Shown: positions 16,923-27,086 of the stretch, piece after piece | How positions within the stretch are numbered: position 1 is the stretch's first letter | Layout of the letters: every line of letters starts with the position of its first letter | Assembly (NCBI GenBank): GCA_902615975.1 | Contig: CACMRC010000002.1 | Coordinates: 1-64,000 of the forward strand | Length of the DNA: 64,000 bases | DNA from: an uncultured Pelagibacteraceae bacterium | Lineage (GTDB): Bacteria; Pseudomonadota; Alphaproteobacteria; Pelagibacterales; Pelagibacteraceae | Direction of reading: 5' to 3' | The notes under the pieces: model-generated | The model's database searches: none | Seen by the model: only the letters and a program-made list of their open reading frames with translations | Told to the model about the DNA's origin: nothing | Position numbers and translations under genes: made by a program

Positions 16923-19652
16923 TTATTTATAATTTAAAATTTCGTTTGCTTTATATTCATAAGTAGTTAAAGGCACTAGTGTTAAAGTAAACATCAAATT
17001 TTCTGAAGGTTTTAAATCACCGTCCGCATAGTAAGTTTTGTTGTATTTAACACCAGCTATTAGACAATCATTTTTATACTCATAAACTAAATCATAGTAC
17101 TCTGTTAAGTTAATTTTCCTATTCCTTCTTGTTTTAAATGTAAAAAAATTTTGATCATCATGTGAATAATTTATCGAATTAGTAAATACATTTGTATCTC
17201 CTACCTCGTTATTTTCTTCTATGAAATTAAAAGTTGTTACAATATTATTAAAAGATAATGTCGCATTTAAATCATTATATTCAAAAGTTGTATAATCATT
17301 ATCAATTGAAAAATTATAACCGAGTCTTAAATTCTCTGAAATTCCTTTGTTTAAAGATCCAAATATATTAGAGTGTTTTTCATTTAGAGAACTTTTTCTT
17401 GGAATGAATTCCTCTTTTTTGTCTCTTAAAACTGTTCCTATTTTAAATTTAAAATAATTATTTATATCATTTAAAGAATTTTTTTTATTTCTTTCGAAAT
17501 CCAATCCTAATGCAATAGATCTTCCAGCTTCAAATGTATCAGACAAACCAAGCCTGTTATTAGCAAAAATACTGTCAACATTAACTTTATTATCTGAAGA
17601 AGAATAGTCTTTCATATCGCTTGGGTTAAATTTAAATGAAAATTTGGGAGTAAGTAAATTTGTATAAAGCTGTGTATCTTTAACTAATGGCAAACTTACT
17701 TCTGTATTGAACAAGCTAACCAATTCTACCTGTGGGCTAGATTTATATTTGGAAGTGCTTTTTCCTACAGAATTTAAATTTTTTAAATTTATATTAAAAT
17801 TTGTTTTTAAACCATTGTTAGAAATGAAATCTTCACTGTTGTATTGAATATTATTTATTACTCTAGTTTCTAATTTGTTAGTATTATTTAGGTCATTTGA
17901 CCCATCTGAACTAAAATTGAAAGAACCAGTTATATAGTTTTGATCAATAAACCAATTTAAGTTGTAATAAGGTAAAATAAATTGATAACGATCATTAGGA
18001 GATAAGTTAAGCGTCTCATAACTTTGGAAACCACCATTAAAATTAAATCTTTCATGGTTTAAATAAAGTTTAAAGTTGTTTTCAAGTGTATCAAAGTTTG
18101 GTCTTAGTTTTGATTCTGTAATATGAGAAGAAAATACTTTTAAATAGTTATCATTTGATACTCTTTCCAAAGACATTTCAAAATCACTTGAAATAAAATT
18201 TTTTAAATTTAGATCAAGATTATATTTTGCAAATAAATGTGAAAAATTTTTTTTTTCATTATTTGTAGAAGATTTATAATTGTTCACATAACCAATATCA
18301 GCAATCATATTAGAATTTTTATTTATTGTTCTATATTCTATTTGAGACATCAAAAAATCATTAGTAAAAATAGTTGGAGTAAAAGTTAAATCTTTATTTT
18401 TAGAAATTGCTTTAAAATATGGGACTGTTATTGAATCGCCAAGTATATTTGAGTTATTTAATTCAGGTTTTAATAAACCTGATTGACGATTAACAGTTGG
18501 ATCTGGATGAAAAAATTTTGGAAAATAAAGAACTGGAATATTGTAAATATTGAGTACTGCATTTTCATATAATAATTGTTTTTTATTTTTATCATGAGTA
18601 ATTTTATTAGCTTTGATTGTCCAAGGAGGACAATCGTCCTTTTTGTTACAACTAGTAAATATTCCTTTGTTTACAATTGTTGTGTTGTCATCTGCTGTTG
18701 CAGATACACCGCTTAATCTAGGATCATTTTCTGGATTATCAAAAACATTTTTATGAATTTTAATTTGAGTATCCTTTCCAATAAATTTTTTGTTTTTTAA
18801 GTTGATTATAGCATTTGAAAAATAAAATTTATCACTTTTAGGTTTATTATAATTTGTGATAATTAAAATATTTTCTCCTTTTATTATTTCTTTATTTATT
18901 GAATAATCAAATTTATCTAGATTATAAATTTGTGAATTATTGTTTGTAATTTTGGTTTTTTTATTTGAGCTCAAATGATTTTCATTAACTAAATAAATTA
19001 CATCAGAAGTTTCTATTTCATACTTTGATTGGATAAAAAATTTTGTTTCTGCTTGAGTAGTTATTTTTTCTTCATTCTTAAAATACGTTAATATTTTTGT
19101 TTCAATAATATTATCTTTAAGTCTATCTTCAGCTCTCACATCTCCTGATGCAATTAATATATTTTCATTTTTAGAAAATTTAAACTTTGTAGCAGTAATT
19201 ATTTTATTTTTCTCATAAATAGCTTTCGAATTCTTATTTGTTGAAATAATTTCTTTATTTTTATCGTAAATAGCACTGTCAGAAAAGATAGTTATATTTT
19301 GTTTTACGTCTACAAAAACAACATTTCCGTTTGTTGTAATGATTTCATTATTTTTGTCATATGTAAGTTTATCAGAATAAATTTTAATTTTTTTAATTGT
19401 ATCAATTATCTCAACATTTCCCTCATTTACTAATAAATTTTTAATTTTATTATAATAAAAATTATCAGAATTTATTACTATACCGTCATTTGTTGTGATT
19501 GTTCCTTTTTTAAGTCCCTTAACAATATTACCCTCATCTAAAATTTCTACTTCTGTAATATCAAAATTAAATTGTTCATAACTAAAAGCTTTAAATGTAA
19601 ATATTATACTTAGGAATAAACCAATGAAAATTGAGTAAATTTTATTTTTCAT
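16923..19652 (-). CDS. lptD: LPS-assembly outer-membrane protein LptD
   Basis: A 909-residue outer-membrane beta-barrel that inserts lipopolysaccharide. It has a signal peptide (residues 1-24). A long N-terminal jellyroll of OstA/LptA-like repeats spans about residues 30-330 (repeated DKxxxIITTNGNVxF-like units). The conserved FTSCNKKDDCPPW segment with paired Cys sits near residue 330, and the C-terminal barrel ends near EYKANEILNYK. E. coli LptD is 784 residues; most of the extra length is in the jellyroll. It follows lptG and precedes surA. A late Cys in NDCLIAG may pair with the CPPW cysteines. Confidence 0.93.
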   Translation of the reverse strand: MKNKIYSIFIGLFLSIIFTFKAFSYEQFNFDITEVEILDEGNIVKGLKKGTITTNDGIVINSDNFYYNKIKNLLVNEGNVEIIDTIKKIKIYSDKLTYDKNNEIITTNGNVVFVDVKQNITIFSDSAIYDKNKEIISTNKNSKAIYEKNKIITATKFKFSKNENILIASGDVRAEDRLKDNIIETKILTYFKNEEKITTQAETKFFIQSKYEIETSDVIYLVNENHLSSNKKTKITNNNSQIYNLDKFDYSINKEIIKGENILIITNYNKPKSDKFYFSNAIINLKNKKFIGKDTQIKIHKNVFDNPENDPRLSGVSATADDNTTIVNKGIFTSCNKKDDCPPWTIKANKITHDKNKKQLLYENAVLNIYNIPVLYFPKFFHPDPTVNRQSGLLKPELNNSNILGDSITVPYFKAISKNKDLTFTPTIFTNDFLMSQIEYRTINKNSNMIADIGYVNNYKSSTNNEKKNFSHLFAKYNLDLNLKNFISSDFEMSLERVSNDNYLKVFSSHITESKLRPNFDTLENNFKLYLNHERFNFNGGFQSYETLNLSPNDRYQFILPYYNLNWFIDQNYITGSFNFSSDGSNDLNNTNKLETRVINNIQYNSEDFISNNGLKTNFNINLKNLNSVGKSTSKYKSSPQVELVSLFNTEVSLPLVKDTQLYTNLLTPKFSFKFNPSDMKDYSSSDNKVNVDSIFANNRLGLSDTFEAGRSIALGLDFERNKKNSLNDINNYFKFKIGTVLRDKKEEFIPRKSSLNEKHSNIFGSLNKGISENLRLGYNFSIDNDYTTFEYNDLNATLSFNNIVTTFNFIEENNEVGDTNVFTNSINYSHDDQNFFTFKTRRNRKINLTEYYDLVYEYKNDCLIAGVKYNKTYYADGDLKPSENLMFTLTLVPLTTYEYKANEILNYK

Positions 19653-20715
19653 TAATATTTTCTAACATAAAACTATTTACAACAACCAAAATTATTAATG
19701 GAATAAAAATTGATGGCAACGTTGAAATTTTTTCTGTACTTCCCATAACAAAAAAAAAGTTATTTATATAGTATATAATTACTGAAAAAAACAATCCTAA
19801 CGAAATTTTTATTGTAGTATTATCCAATCGCTTAACTTTGAACATTATTAAAGCTGAAAAAATTGTCATTAAAACTAAATATAAAGGATAAGATATCAGC
19901 TTGAGTAGTTGTAAATCTATCTCAACAAGTGAGTAATTCATTTTTTTATAATTTTCTCTTAATTGATATAATTGAAAAATATTAAATGATGATAAGTTTG
20001 AATATAGTGTTTGAATCCTTTTATAGTCAAAATTTGTTTTGAATTTTAAGATATTTTGACTTTTATAATTATTTTTCTCATATATCTTTGCATCATAAAT
20101 TATCCATTCTTCATTAGTTAAATCTATTTTTTTACTTTTTATATTTTTTATAACATTATAGTTTTCATCAAAAATAGTTATAAAACTATTATTTAAAAAA
20201 GTTCCTTCAATTTCTGAGGAGTTTATAATGTATGTTCGTTCATCGAATTTATCCTTAATCCAAAGTCCGTTTTTAGTGATTACAGCTAAATATTTACCAT
20301 CTGTTGTATATTTAGTTTTTATTTCTAGATAAATATTTTTAAAATTTGAAGATAAATTATAAAAAAGAGTTGTAACTAATATTCCACTAATTAGAGCCAG
20401 CAAACTTAATATAGATAGCATCTGAGTGTTTTTAAAACCAGAGTATTTAAAAATTTCTAGTTCGTTGTTGTTAAATAATCTTATAAAAAATAATTGTGTT
20501 GTAATAAGAAATATAAATGGAAACATTTCAAATATCATTACAGGAGAATTAAGAATGGCAAGCAACAAAGTAAAATTTATACTTACATCAATTTCTTTAA
20601 AAAATTCTAGTTCAGTTAAAAGATTTAATATAAAAACCAAACTAAACATTATTCCTACCACATAAAAGAAAGATTTTAAAAAATTATATGTTAAAAATTT
20701 TATATAAACTTTCAT
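19642..20715 (-). CDS. lptG: LPS export permease LptG
   Basis: A 357-residue permease of the YjgP/YjgQ family, part of the LptB2FG transporter that extracts LPS from the inner membrane. It has three N-terminal helices, a periplasmic jellyroll (about residues 130-260) and three C-terminal helices. MFEMFPFIFLITTQLFF is the coupling-helix region. It comes after lptF with a one-base gap and overlaps lptD by 11 bases. Assignment to LptG rather than LptF rests on gene order. Confidence 0.9.
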   Translation of the reverse strand: MKVYIKFLTYNFLKSFFYVVGIMFSLVFILNLLTELEFFKEIDVSINFTLLLAILNSPVMIFEMFPFIFLITTQLFFIRLFNNNELEIFKYSGFKNTQMLSILSLLALISGILVTTLFYNLSSNFKNIYLEIKTKYTTDGKYLAVITKNGLWIKDKFDERTYIINSSEIEGTFLNNSFITIFDENYNVIKNIKSKKIDLTNEEWIIYDAKIYEKNNYKSQNILKFKTNFDYKRIQTLYSNLSSFNIFQLYQLRENYKKMNYSLVEIDLQLLKLISYPLYLVLMTIFSALIMFKVKRLDNTTIKISLGLFFSVIIYYINNFFFVMGSTEKISTLPSIFIPLIILVVVNSFMLENINEK

Positions 20716-20716
20716 T

Positions 20717-21841
20717 TTACAAATATTTTAATTTTAAATTTTTAAAAATAAATAAGTACAAAATTAAAAAACTTATATATGGCAGTATTACAATTAAAAT
20801 ATTTTTTGATAAATCTTCAGATATTAATCTTATAGTTGTTTCAGAAAAAATTATGAAAAACAATCCAAACATAAAAGTAAATATTTTATATTTATAGTAA
20901 TCTGGATTCTCTTTTGATGATAAAATTAAAATTAAAACGATAAGAGAGAGTAATGGAATATAAAATGGAATAATTAATCTTTTATATACTTCCTTAAAAA
21001 TATTTTTTATGTTTTTGAATGTACAATTTTCTATGCTTGAATCAGGATTTTTTTTATTTGAAAGATAAATTGAACTCAAACATCTATAAAGATGTAACGA
21101 TGATACTTCTTGGGTTTTTATATATGTAGTAGAATTTGTTTTAAAATTATTAAGCGGAAAGTCTGATTTTGAAAAACTAAAATTTGTAATACCTGAGGAT
21201 CCGCCAGTTATTGTTTCTCCATCAAATAAAATTAAAACAGGTATTTTGTTAAATTCTTTAAATATTCCCTCTTTTGCATAAGTAATCTGAAATCCATCTT
21301 GATTTTGTTTTTTTAAGTATAAATTATACATCTTACCATCAACATCTTTTCTTTCACTATAAATGGTTACACCTTTAATAGTGTCATTAAATTTTTGAGG
21401 TTTTATAAAATTCTCAAAAAAATTTATACTTGAAGTTCTTAAAAAATCTCTTGCTGCATCTTGCGCTTTTGGAACAATAATTGATGCTAATAGAATTTGA
21501 ATTATCATTAAGAATATGGAAATTTTAATAACAAAGTTAGTTAAATCAATTTTATGAACACCAAAATTCCAAAAAATTATAAGTTCATTGTTATTTTCAT
21601 ATTTTAAAGTTACATAAAACAAACTAAAAAAAAGAACGAATGGAAATAGTCGACTTATGATTTTAGGAAAGTTAAGTAGCGAATAATTTACATAAACCAT
21701 GTAGTCGCGTCCATCTTCAATCATAATATCCAAATAATTTACCGCTTGAAAAACCCAGATAATTACACTCGAACTCAATAAAGCAATTAAAAAAAAGCTT
21801 AAATAATCTCTAAGTAATTTTCGAAATAATATTTTTTTCAT
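20717..21841 (-). CDS. lptF: LPS export permease LptF
   Basis: A 374-residue YjgP/YjgQ-family permease, partner of LptG. It has the family start KKILFRKLLRDYLSFFL, a NFPKIISRLFPFVLFFSLFYV coupling-helix segment, a central periplasmic domain and three C-terminal helices. It is the first gene of the lptF-lptG-lptD-surA-pdxA-ksgA run. It starts 61 bases from the divergent pepA ATG. Confidence 0.9.
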   Translation of the reverse strand: MKKILFRKLLRDYLSFFLIALLSSSVIIWVFQAVNYLDIMIEDGRDYMVYVNYSLLNFPKIISRLFPFVLFFSLFYVTLKYENNNELIIFWNFGVHKIDLTNFVIKISIFLMIIQILLASIIVPKAQDAARDFLRTSSINFFENFIKPQKFNDTIKGVTIYSERKDVDGKMYNLYLKKQNQDGFQITYAKEGIFKEFNKIPVLILFDGETITGGSSGITNFSFSKSDFPLNNFKTNSTTYIKTQEVSSLHLYRCLSSIYLSNKKNPDSSIENCTFKNIKNIFKEVYKRLIIPFYIPLLSLIVLILILSSKENPDYYKYKIFTFMFGLFFIIFSETTIRLISEDLSKNILIVILPYISFLILYLFIFKNLKLKYL

Positions 21842-21902
21842 TGAAAAATGATATTTTTACTCATATATACCATCCATCTAGCTAAGAGTGTATTTAAAAT
21901 TT

Positions 21903-23357
21903 ATGCCAACTTCAATAAACTACAAAAATAGTTTAAATAATAAAAAACAATCAAATCTTGTTTTATTTGTTGAAGAGAGTTTCAAAAGTTTAGCTTTAAA
22001 TAAGTATATTAAAAAATCCGAATATTTGTTTATTAATGATTTAATTAAAACAAAGGATTTTAAAAAAAAAATTCTTACTTTCGAATTAAGTTCAAAAAGA
22101 AATATTGTACTAGTATTACACAAAAGAGACTTAAATCCATCAGAAATTGAAAATTTAGGAGCAAAATTTTATGAGACTTTTAAAAATAATAAGCAAAATT
22201 ATTTTACTATAAATTCAGATACTTTGCCTTTTAAAACTAAAAATTTAATAGGTCATTTCCTGCATGGTCTAAAATTAAAATCCTACAAGTTTGATAAATA
22301 TAAAACTAAAAAAGATAATAAAGATTTATTAATAGACGTTGTTGGAAAAAATAAACCATCAGTTAATGATCAAAAAAAATTTAAGGCTATTGAGGATGGA
22401 ACTTTTTATGCAAGAGATTTAGTTTCTGAACCGGGGAATATACTTTATCCAAAAGAATATGCTACACGAATAAATTCATTAAAAAAAATAGGATTAAAAA
22501 TTAATTTATACGATGAAAAAAAATTAAAAAAATTAGGTATGAACACTTTACTTGGTGTTGGTCAAGGTAGCAGCAGAGAGTCTTACCTAGTAACTATGGA
22601 GTGGAATGGATCTAATAAAAAATCAAAACCTCTTGCATTTGTTGGAAAAGGAGTTTGTTTTGATACTGGAGGTATATCATTAAAGCCTGCAAAATTTATG
22701 GAAGATATGACTTATGACATGGCTGGATCCGCTGTGGTAGTTGGTTTGATGAAAAGCCTTGCATTAAGAAAAGCAAAAGTAAACGCTGTTGGTGTCGTTG
22801 GACTTGTTGAAAATATGCCTGGGGGGAATGCACAAAGACCAGGAGATATTGTCAAATCTTATAGTGGTAAGACAGTTGAGATATTGAATACTGACGCAGA
22901 GGGAAGACTTGTTCTAGCAGATGCACTTACTTATACAGAAAAAAAATTTAAGCCAAAATTTATAGTTGATTTAGCAACTTTAACTGGAGCAATAATTGTT
23001 TCTTTGGGTTCTGAATATGCTGGTTTATTTTCTAACGATGACAAATTGTCAAAGCAGTTGATTAATGCAGGAGAGCAAGTTGAAGAAAAAGTTTGGAGAA
23101 TGCCTTTAAATAAAAATTTCGATAAATTAATCGATTCAAAAAATGCAGATATGCAAAATATTAATTATGTTGGTGGCGCAGGATCCACTACAGCTGCTCA
23201 ATTTTTACAAAGATTTATTTTAAATAAAACACCTTGGGCGCATTTAGATATAGCTGGAATGGCTTTTTCAAAATATGGTGGAGCATTAAATTCGGGTGGT
23301 GCTACAGGTTATGGAGTAAGATTGTTAAACAAACTAATAGAGGATAATTATGAGTAA
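21903..23357 (+). CDS. pepA: Leucyl aminopeptidase (M17)
   Basis: A 484-residue cytosolic metallo-aminopeptidase that releases N-terminal residues from peptides. The metal and active-site motifs are [24 protein letters not shown] and [14 protein letters not shown], the M17 signature. A C-terminal HLDIAGMAF segment is also typical. I chose the ATG at 21903; a GTG at 21888 would add five residues but has no better ribosome site. The N-terminal domain is degenerate, as is usual in this family. It overlaps ndk by 8 bases. Confidence 0.95.
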   Translation: MPTSINYKNSLNNKKQSNLVLFVEESFKSLALNKYIKKSEYLFINDLIKTKDFKKKILTFELSSKRNIVLVLHKRDLNPSEIENLGAKFYETFKNNKQNYFTINSDTLPFKTKNLIGHFLHGLKLKSYKFDKYKTKKDNKDLLIDVVGKNKPSVNDQKKFKAIEDGTFYARDLVSEPGNILYPKEYATRINSLKKIGLKINLYDEKKLKKLGMNTLLGVGQGSSRESYLVTMEWNGSNKKSKPLAFVGKGVCFDTGGISLKPAKFMEDMTYDMAGSAVVVGLMKSLALRKAKVNAVGVVGLVENMPGGNAQRPGDIVKSYSGKTVEILNTDAEGRLVLADALTYTEKKFKPKFIVDLATLTGAIIVSLGSEYAGLFSNDDKLSKQLINAGEQVEEKVWRMPLNKNFDKLIDSKNADMQNINYVGGAGSTTAAQFLQRFILNKTPWAHLDIAGMAFSKYGGALNSGGATGYGVRLLNKLIEDNYE

Positions 23358-23760
23358 TTTAGAACAAACTTTATCGATTATTAAACCTGATGCTGTCGAA
23401 AGAAACCTTGAGAATGAGATTAAAGAAATGTTTAAAAGTAAAGGGTTTTCAATATTAAAAGAAAAAAAAATTCAAATTGAAAAGTCAGAAGCAGAAAAGT
23501 TTTATATAGTTCATGAAACAAAACCATTTTATAATGATTTATGTGATTATTTATCATCAGGCCCAATTGTAGTCATGGTTCTTGAAAAAGAGAACGCAGT
23601 TTTAGAAAATAGAGAATTAATGGGCGCAACGAATCCAAAAGATGCAGAAGAGGGCACTATCCGAAAAAAATATGGAATTTCAATAGATAAAAACTCTGTT
23701 CATGGGTCAGATAGTGTTGAAAATGCTAAAATTGAAATAGATTTTTTCTTTAAAGATTAA
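23350..23760 (+). CDS. ndk: Nucleoside diphosphate kinase
   Basis: A 136-residue kinase that equilibrates nucleoside di- and triphosphates through a phosphohistidine. The motifs are [12 protein letters not shown] at the start, [22 protein letters not shown], and the active-site His in [12 protein letters not shown]. Length is normal. It overlaps pepA by 8 bases, and its end overlaps the convergent purN by 11 bases. Confidence 0.98.
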   Translation: MSNLEQTLSIIKPDAVERNLENEIKEMFKSKGFSILKEKKIQIEKSEAEKFYIVHETKPFYNDLCDYLSSGPIVVMVLEKENAVLENRELMGATNPKDAEEGTIRKKYGISIDKNSVHGSDSVENAKIEIDFFFKD

Positions 23761-24331
23761 AAACTTTTAATATAGCTTTAGGATAAAGTTTATGTTCTTG
23801 TACTAAAATTTTTTTAGCAAGTGAAGCCTCAGTTTCGTTTTTTGAAATTTTGACTTTCTTTTGGAGAATAATCTTACCAGAGTCTAATCTAGCATTTACA
23901 AAATGAACAGTACATCCCGAGTATTTTTCTTTATTACTTAACGCTCTTTCGTGAGTATTTAATCCTTTGTATTTAGGAAGTAAAGATGGGTGTATATTTA
24001 AGATTTTTCCTTTAAATTTTTTAATAAAATCCTTAGACAAAATTTTCATAAATCCAGCAAGACAAATCATTTCAATATTGTTTATTTTTAAAACAGAAAG
24101 TAACTTATTTTCACTTAATTTTTTGTTTTTAAAATTTAAAACTTTTTTTTTAATTTTAAATTTTTTGGCATAATTTAAACCCTTTGCCTTAGAGTTATTT
24201 GAAACAATAAAGTTAATTGAAATAGGAGATAATTTAGTTTTAGAAAATTTAACTAAAGATTTTAAATTGCTGCCTGTTCCTGAAATAAATACAGCTGTTC
24301 TAACTCTATTGATACCAGTTGATAAAACCAT
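23750..24331 (-). CDS. purN: Phosphoribosylglycinamide formyltransferase
   Basis: A 193-residue enzyme that formylates GAR using 10-formyltetrahydrofolate in purine synthesis. It has VFISGTGSNLKSLV at the N-terminus, LAGFMKIL, and KILNIHPSLLPKYKGLNTH with the catalytic Asn-His pair. GCTVHFVNARLDSG has the catalytic Asp. It overlaps the end of purM by 26 bases, the conserved purM-purN pair. The first about ten residues may be non-native if translation begins slightly downstream. Confidence 0.96.
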   Translation of the reverse strand: MVLSTGINRVRTAVFISGTGSNLKSLVKFSKTKLSPISINFIVSNNSKAKGLNYAKKFKIKKKVLNFKNKKLSENKLLSVLKINNIEMICLAGFMKILSKDFIKKFKGKILNIHPSLLPKYKGLNTHERALSNKEKYSGCTVHFVNARLDSGKIILQKKVKISKNETEASLAKKILVQEHKLYPKAILKVFNL

Positions 24332-25337
24332 TTAACCTAACTTTGTTTTTACCATTTAAAATTTTTCCAATAACATATGGTTTATATTCTTTTGAAAAAA
24401 ATTTACTTATTTTTTTTAAGTTTTTACTTTCAACAATAAGACAAAAACCAATTCCACAATTAAATGTTTTCAGCATTTCTTTGTCAGAAATTCCGTTATT
24501 TTTAAGCCAATTAAATATTTTAGAAGTTTTAATTTTATCTAAACTTATATGTGCAGAGAGCTTATCTGGTATAATTCTTTTAATATTATCAGATAAACCT
24601 CCTCCTGTAATATTTGCACAGCCATTGATTAAGTTGTTATTTATCAAATTCATTACTTCTTTAACATATATTTTAGTTGGTTTTAGAAGCTCAGATTTTA
24701 AAAATTTGTTTTTTTTAATATTTATTTTTTTTTGTTTTAATAAATATCTTACAAGAGAATATCCATTAGAATGTAAACCACTTGAAGGAATTGCAACTAT
24801 GAGATTATTTTTTTTTATTTTATTTTTATTTAAAATTCTATTTTTTCCAACAACACCTACAGCAAAGCCTGCAATATCAAATTTACCTTTTTCATAGGTA
24901 TCTGGCATTTCAGCAGTTTCTCCACCAACGAGTTCACATTCTGATCGATTGCAGCCTTTGTTAATTCCTTTTATAATTGCTTTAAGTTTTTTAAGATCAA
25001 TTTTATTTATTGAAATATAATCTAAAAAAAGTAAAGGTTTAGCTCCTTGAACAATTAAATCATTTACACTCATAGCAACCAGATCAATACCAATAGTATC
25101 AAATTTATTTAATGTATTAGCAATTTCAATTTTAGTTCCCACACCATCAGTACAAGCAACTATTCTAGGTTGTTTAATATTACCTGGAATATTTGTGATT
25201 GAACCAAACCCTCCTATATTAGAGAACTTTTTTTTGCCTCTTTTTTTTGCTGAAACTGTAGAAATGAAATCAACAAACTTATCTGCAGCTTTGATATTAA
25301 CTCCACTTTTTTTATAGGTAAATTTTTTTTTATTCAT
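24306..25337 (-). CDS. purM: Phosphoribosylformylglycinamidine cyclo-ligase
   Basis: A 343-residue AIR synthetase of purine synthesis. Motifs are YKKSGVNIKAAD at the start, GGFGSITNIP, VACTDGVGTKIEIA, DLVAMSVNDLIVQGAKPLLFLDY, and GGETAEMPDTY. ITGGGLSDNIKRIIP is in the C-terminal half. It starts only 11 bases from the divergent DUF2066 gene, so its promoter must overlap that gene. It is complete and is coupled to purN. Confidence 0.97.
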   Translation of the reverse strand: MNKKKFTYKKSGVNIKAADKFVDFISTVSAKKRGKKKFSNIGGFGSITNIPGNIKQPRIVACTDGVGTKIEIANTLNKFDTIGIDLVAMSVNDLIVQGAKPLLFLDYISINKIDLKKLKAIIKGINKGCNRSECELVGGETAEMPDTYEKGKFDIAGFAVGVVGKNRILNKNKIKKNNLIVAIPSSGLHSNGYSLVRYLLKQKKINIKKNKFLKSELLKPTKIYVKEVMNLINNNLINGCANITGGGLSDNIKRIIPDKLSAHISLDKIKTSKIFNWLKNNGISDKEMLKTFNCGIGFCLIVESKNLKKISKFFSKEYKPYVIGKILNGKNKVRLNGFINWYQ

Positions 25338-25348
25338 TAATATGTTTT

Positions 25349-26437
25349 ATGAAATTAATTTCTCTACTAAGTAATTTAAAGCTTTTATATAATTTTTTTT
25401 TATTTCTTGCTTTAATAAATATTTTCTTTTCCACAGGAAAAAGTCATGCAAAGACATTTTCTGTAAATGATATTGAAATATCAACACCTTTTGAAATAAA
25501 TTTTAATAAAAATGAAATTATTGATGAAGGATTTGTAAAGGCATTTAATGAACTTATTTTGTCAATTGTCCAAAGTAAAGATCAGACAAAATTAAAAAAT
25601 ACATCAATTAATCAAATAAAAGGTATGATAGAAACTTTCTCAATAAAGGAAGAAAAGTTTATTGATGAAATATACTATCTTTCCCTAAATGTTTCATTTA
25701 ATAAAAAAAATATATTTGATTTATTAGAAACGAAAAATATTTTTCCATCTTTACCTGTGAAAAAAGATTTTTTATTCATCCCCATACTTGTTGATCAAAA
25801 TAAAAATCAAGTTTTAATGTTCTCTGAGAATAAGTTATTTTCCACTTGGAATTTAAATAATAAAAAATACAGTCTTTTAAATTATATTTTACCTACTGAA
25901 GATTTAGATGATTTTAGATTGATAAAACAAAATATTAATATTTTAGAAACTTATGACTTCAAAGAAATTATAAATAAATACAATATAAATGATCACATTA
26001 TTATGATTGTGTTTAAGGATAATAATAAAATAAGAGTATTTAACAAAATTATTTTTAATCAAAATAATAATTTAAAAAATTTAAATTATACCGAGGTTAA
26101 TTTTGATGATGAAGAAGAGTTATTTGAATTTATTGATAATTTAAAATTAATCTACGAAGATTTTTGGAAATCACAAAATCAAATCAATACTTCAGTAAAG
26201 TTATCTTTAAATATTTCTATTGATAATTCCAATAATATAAAAATTAATAAATTTGAAAAAATTTTATCTGATATGGATTTGATATATAATTTTTCAATTT
26301 ATAAGTTCGATAATCGAAATAATTTTTATAAAGTTATTTTTAACGGAACACCTGATAAGTTTTTAGAAGTTATGAGTGATCAAAATTATGATTTTGAAAT
26401 TAAAAATAAAATTTGGGTTTTAAATGACAAATCTTAA
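25349..26437 (+). CDS. DUF2066 family protein
   Basis: A 362-residue protein with an N-terminal hydrophobic segment (residues about 8-30) ending in a signal-like site before KTFSVNDIEIS. It matches the general layout of alphaproteobacterial DUF2066 proteins, found beside purM and the Hda gene in this group; the function is unknown. Hydrophilic and Lys/Asn-rich after the signal, it is probably periplasmic. Its end overlaps the next gene by 14 bases, suggesting coupling. The family call depends partly on gene order. Confidence 0.7.
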   Translation: MKLISLLSNLKLLYNFFLFLALINIFFSTGKSHAKTFSVNDIEISTPFEINFNKNEIIDEGFVKAFNELILSIVQSKDQTKLKNTSINQIKGMIETFSIKEEKFIDEIYYLSLNVSFNKKNIFDLLETKNIFPSLPVKKDFLFIPILVDQNKNQVLMFSENKLFSTWNLNNKKYSLLNYILPTEDLDDFRLIKQNINILETYDFKEIINKYNINDHIIMIVFKDNNKIRVFNKIIFNQNNNLKNLNYTEVNFDDEEELFEFIDNLKLIYEDFWKSQNQINTSVKLSLNISIDNSNNIKINKFEKILSDMDLIYNFSIYKFDNRNNFYKVIFNGTPDKFLEVMSDQNYDFEIKNKIWVLNDKS

Positions 26438-27086
26438 TCAGCAAATACTTAAATTTGATTATGAACAAAATTTTAAAGATCAGGATTTTTATGTTTCAAG
26501 CAGCAACGAACACTCTTTTAGTCTTTTAAATAGTTGGCCAAATTGGGATAAAAATTTTATAAACTTAATAGGTGAAAAGTTTTCAGGAAAAAGTCATTTA
26601 ATAAATATATTTTTAGAAAAGCATAGAGGAATTAAAATTAATGCAGAAGATATTAATAATGACTTTCTTCAACAAATTAAAATATATGAAAATATTATTG
26701 TTGAGGACTTAAATGAAAAAATAAATGAAAACTTATTATTTACACTTATAAATATAATAGATCAGGATAATAAGTACTTAATAGTAACCTCAAAAATACC
26801 AATAGTTGACTTTAATTTTAAATTAAATGATCTTAATTCAAGATCTAATAATTTTATTTTATCTCAAATTGAAAAACCTGGTGATGATTTAATTTTTGCA
26901 CTAATATTAAAAAATCTTTCTGATCGTCAAATATCAATAGACCAAAAACTTATTGAATTTATAATTAAGAGAATTGATAGAACTTATGGCAAAATTTCCG
27001 ATTTCATATATAAAATCGACGAAATTAGTTTAAAAAGAAAGAAACCAATCGATTTTAAAATTATAAAAGAAGCATTAGAGGTTTAA
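26424..27086 (+). CDS. hdaA: DnaA-related regulator of replication initiation (Hda-like)
   Basis: A 220-residue truncated DnaA-type AAA+ protein. The N-terminal NQQILKFDY resembles the sliding-clamp-binding peptide of Hda. Walker A is GEKFSGKSH near residue 50, followed by a weak Walker B region (IIVEDLNE). The DnaA DNA-binding domain IV is absent. Hda with the beta clamp stimulates ATP hydrolysis on DnaA to prevent over-initiation. Position between a DUF2066 gene and aspS is as seen in other alphaproteobacteria. The sequence is divergent. Confidence 0.8.
   Translation: MTNLNQQILKFDYEQNFKDQDFYVSSSNEHSFSLLNSWPNWDKNFINLIGEKFSGKSHLINIFLEKHRGIKINAEDINNDFLQQIKIYENIIVEDLNEKINENLLFTLINIIDQDNKYLIVTSKIPIVDFNFKLNDLNSRSNNFILSQIEKPGDDLIFALILKNLSDRQISIDQKLIEFIIKRIDRTYGKISDFIYKIDEISLKRKKPIDFKIIKEALEV

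Noticed and set aside
24319-24897. 192-residue open frame on the plus strand
   Set aside because: It is fully antisense to purM, whose protein motifs are unmistakable; the product is a Phe/Leu-rich shadow of the AT-rich gene.
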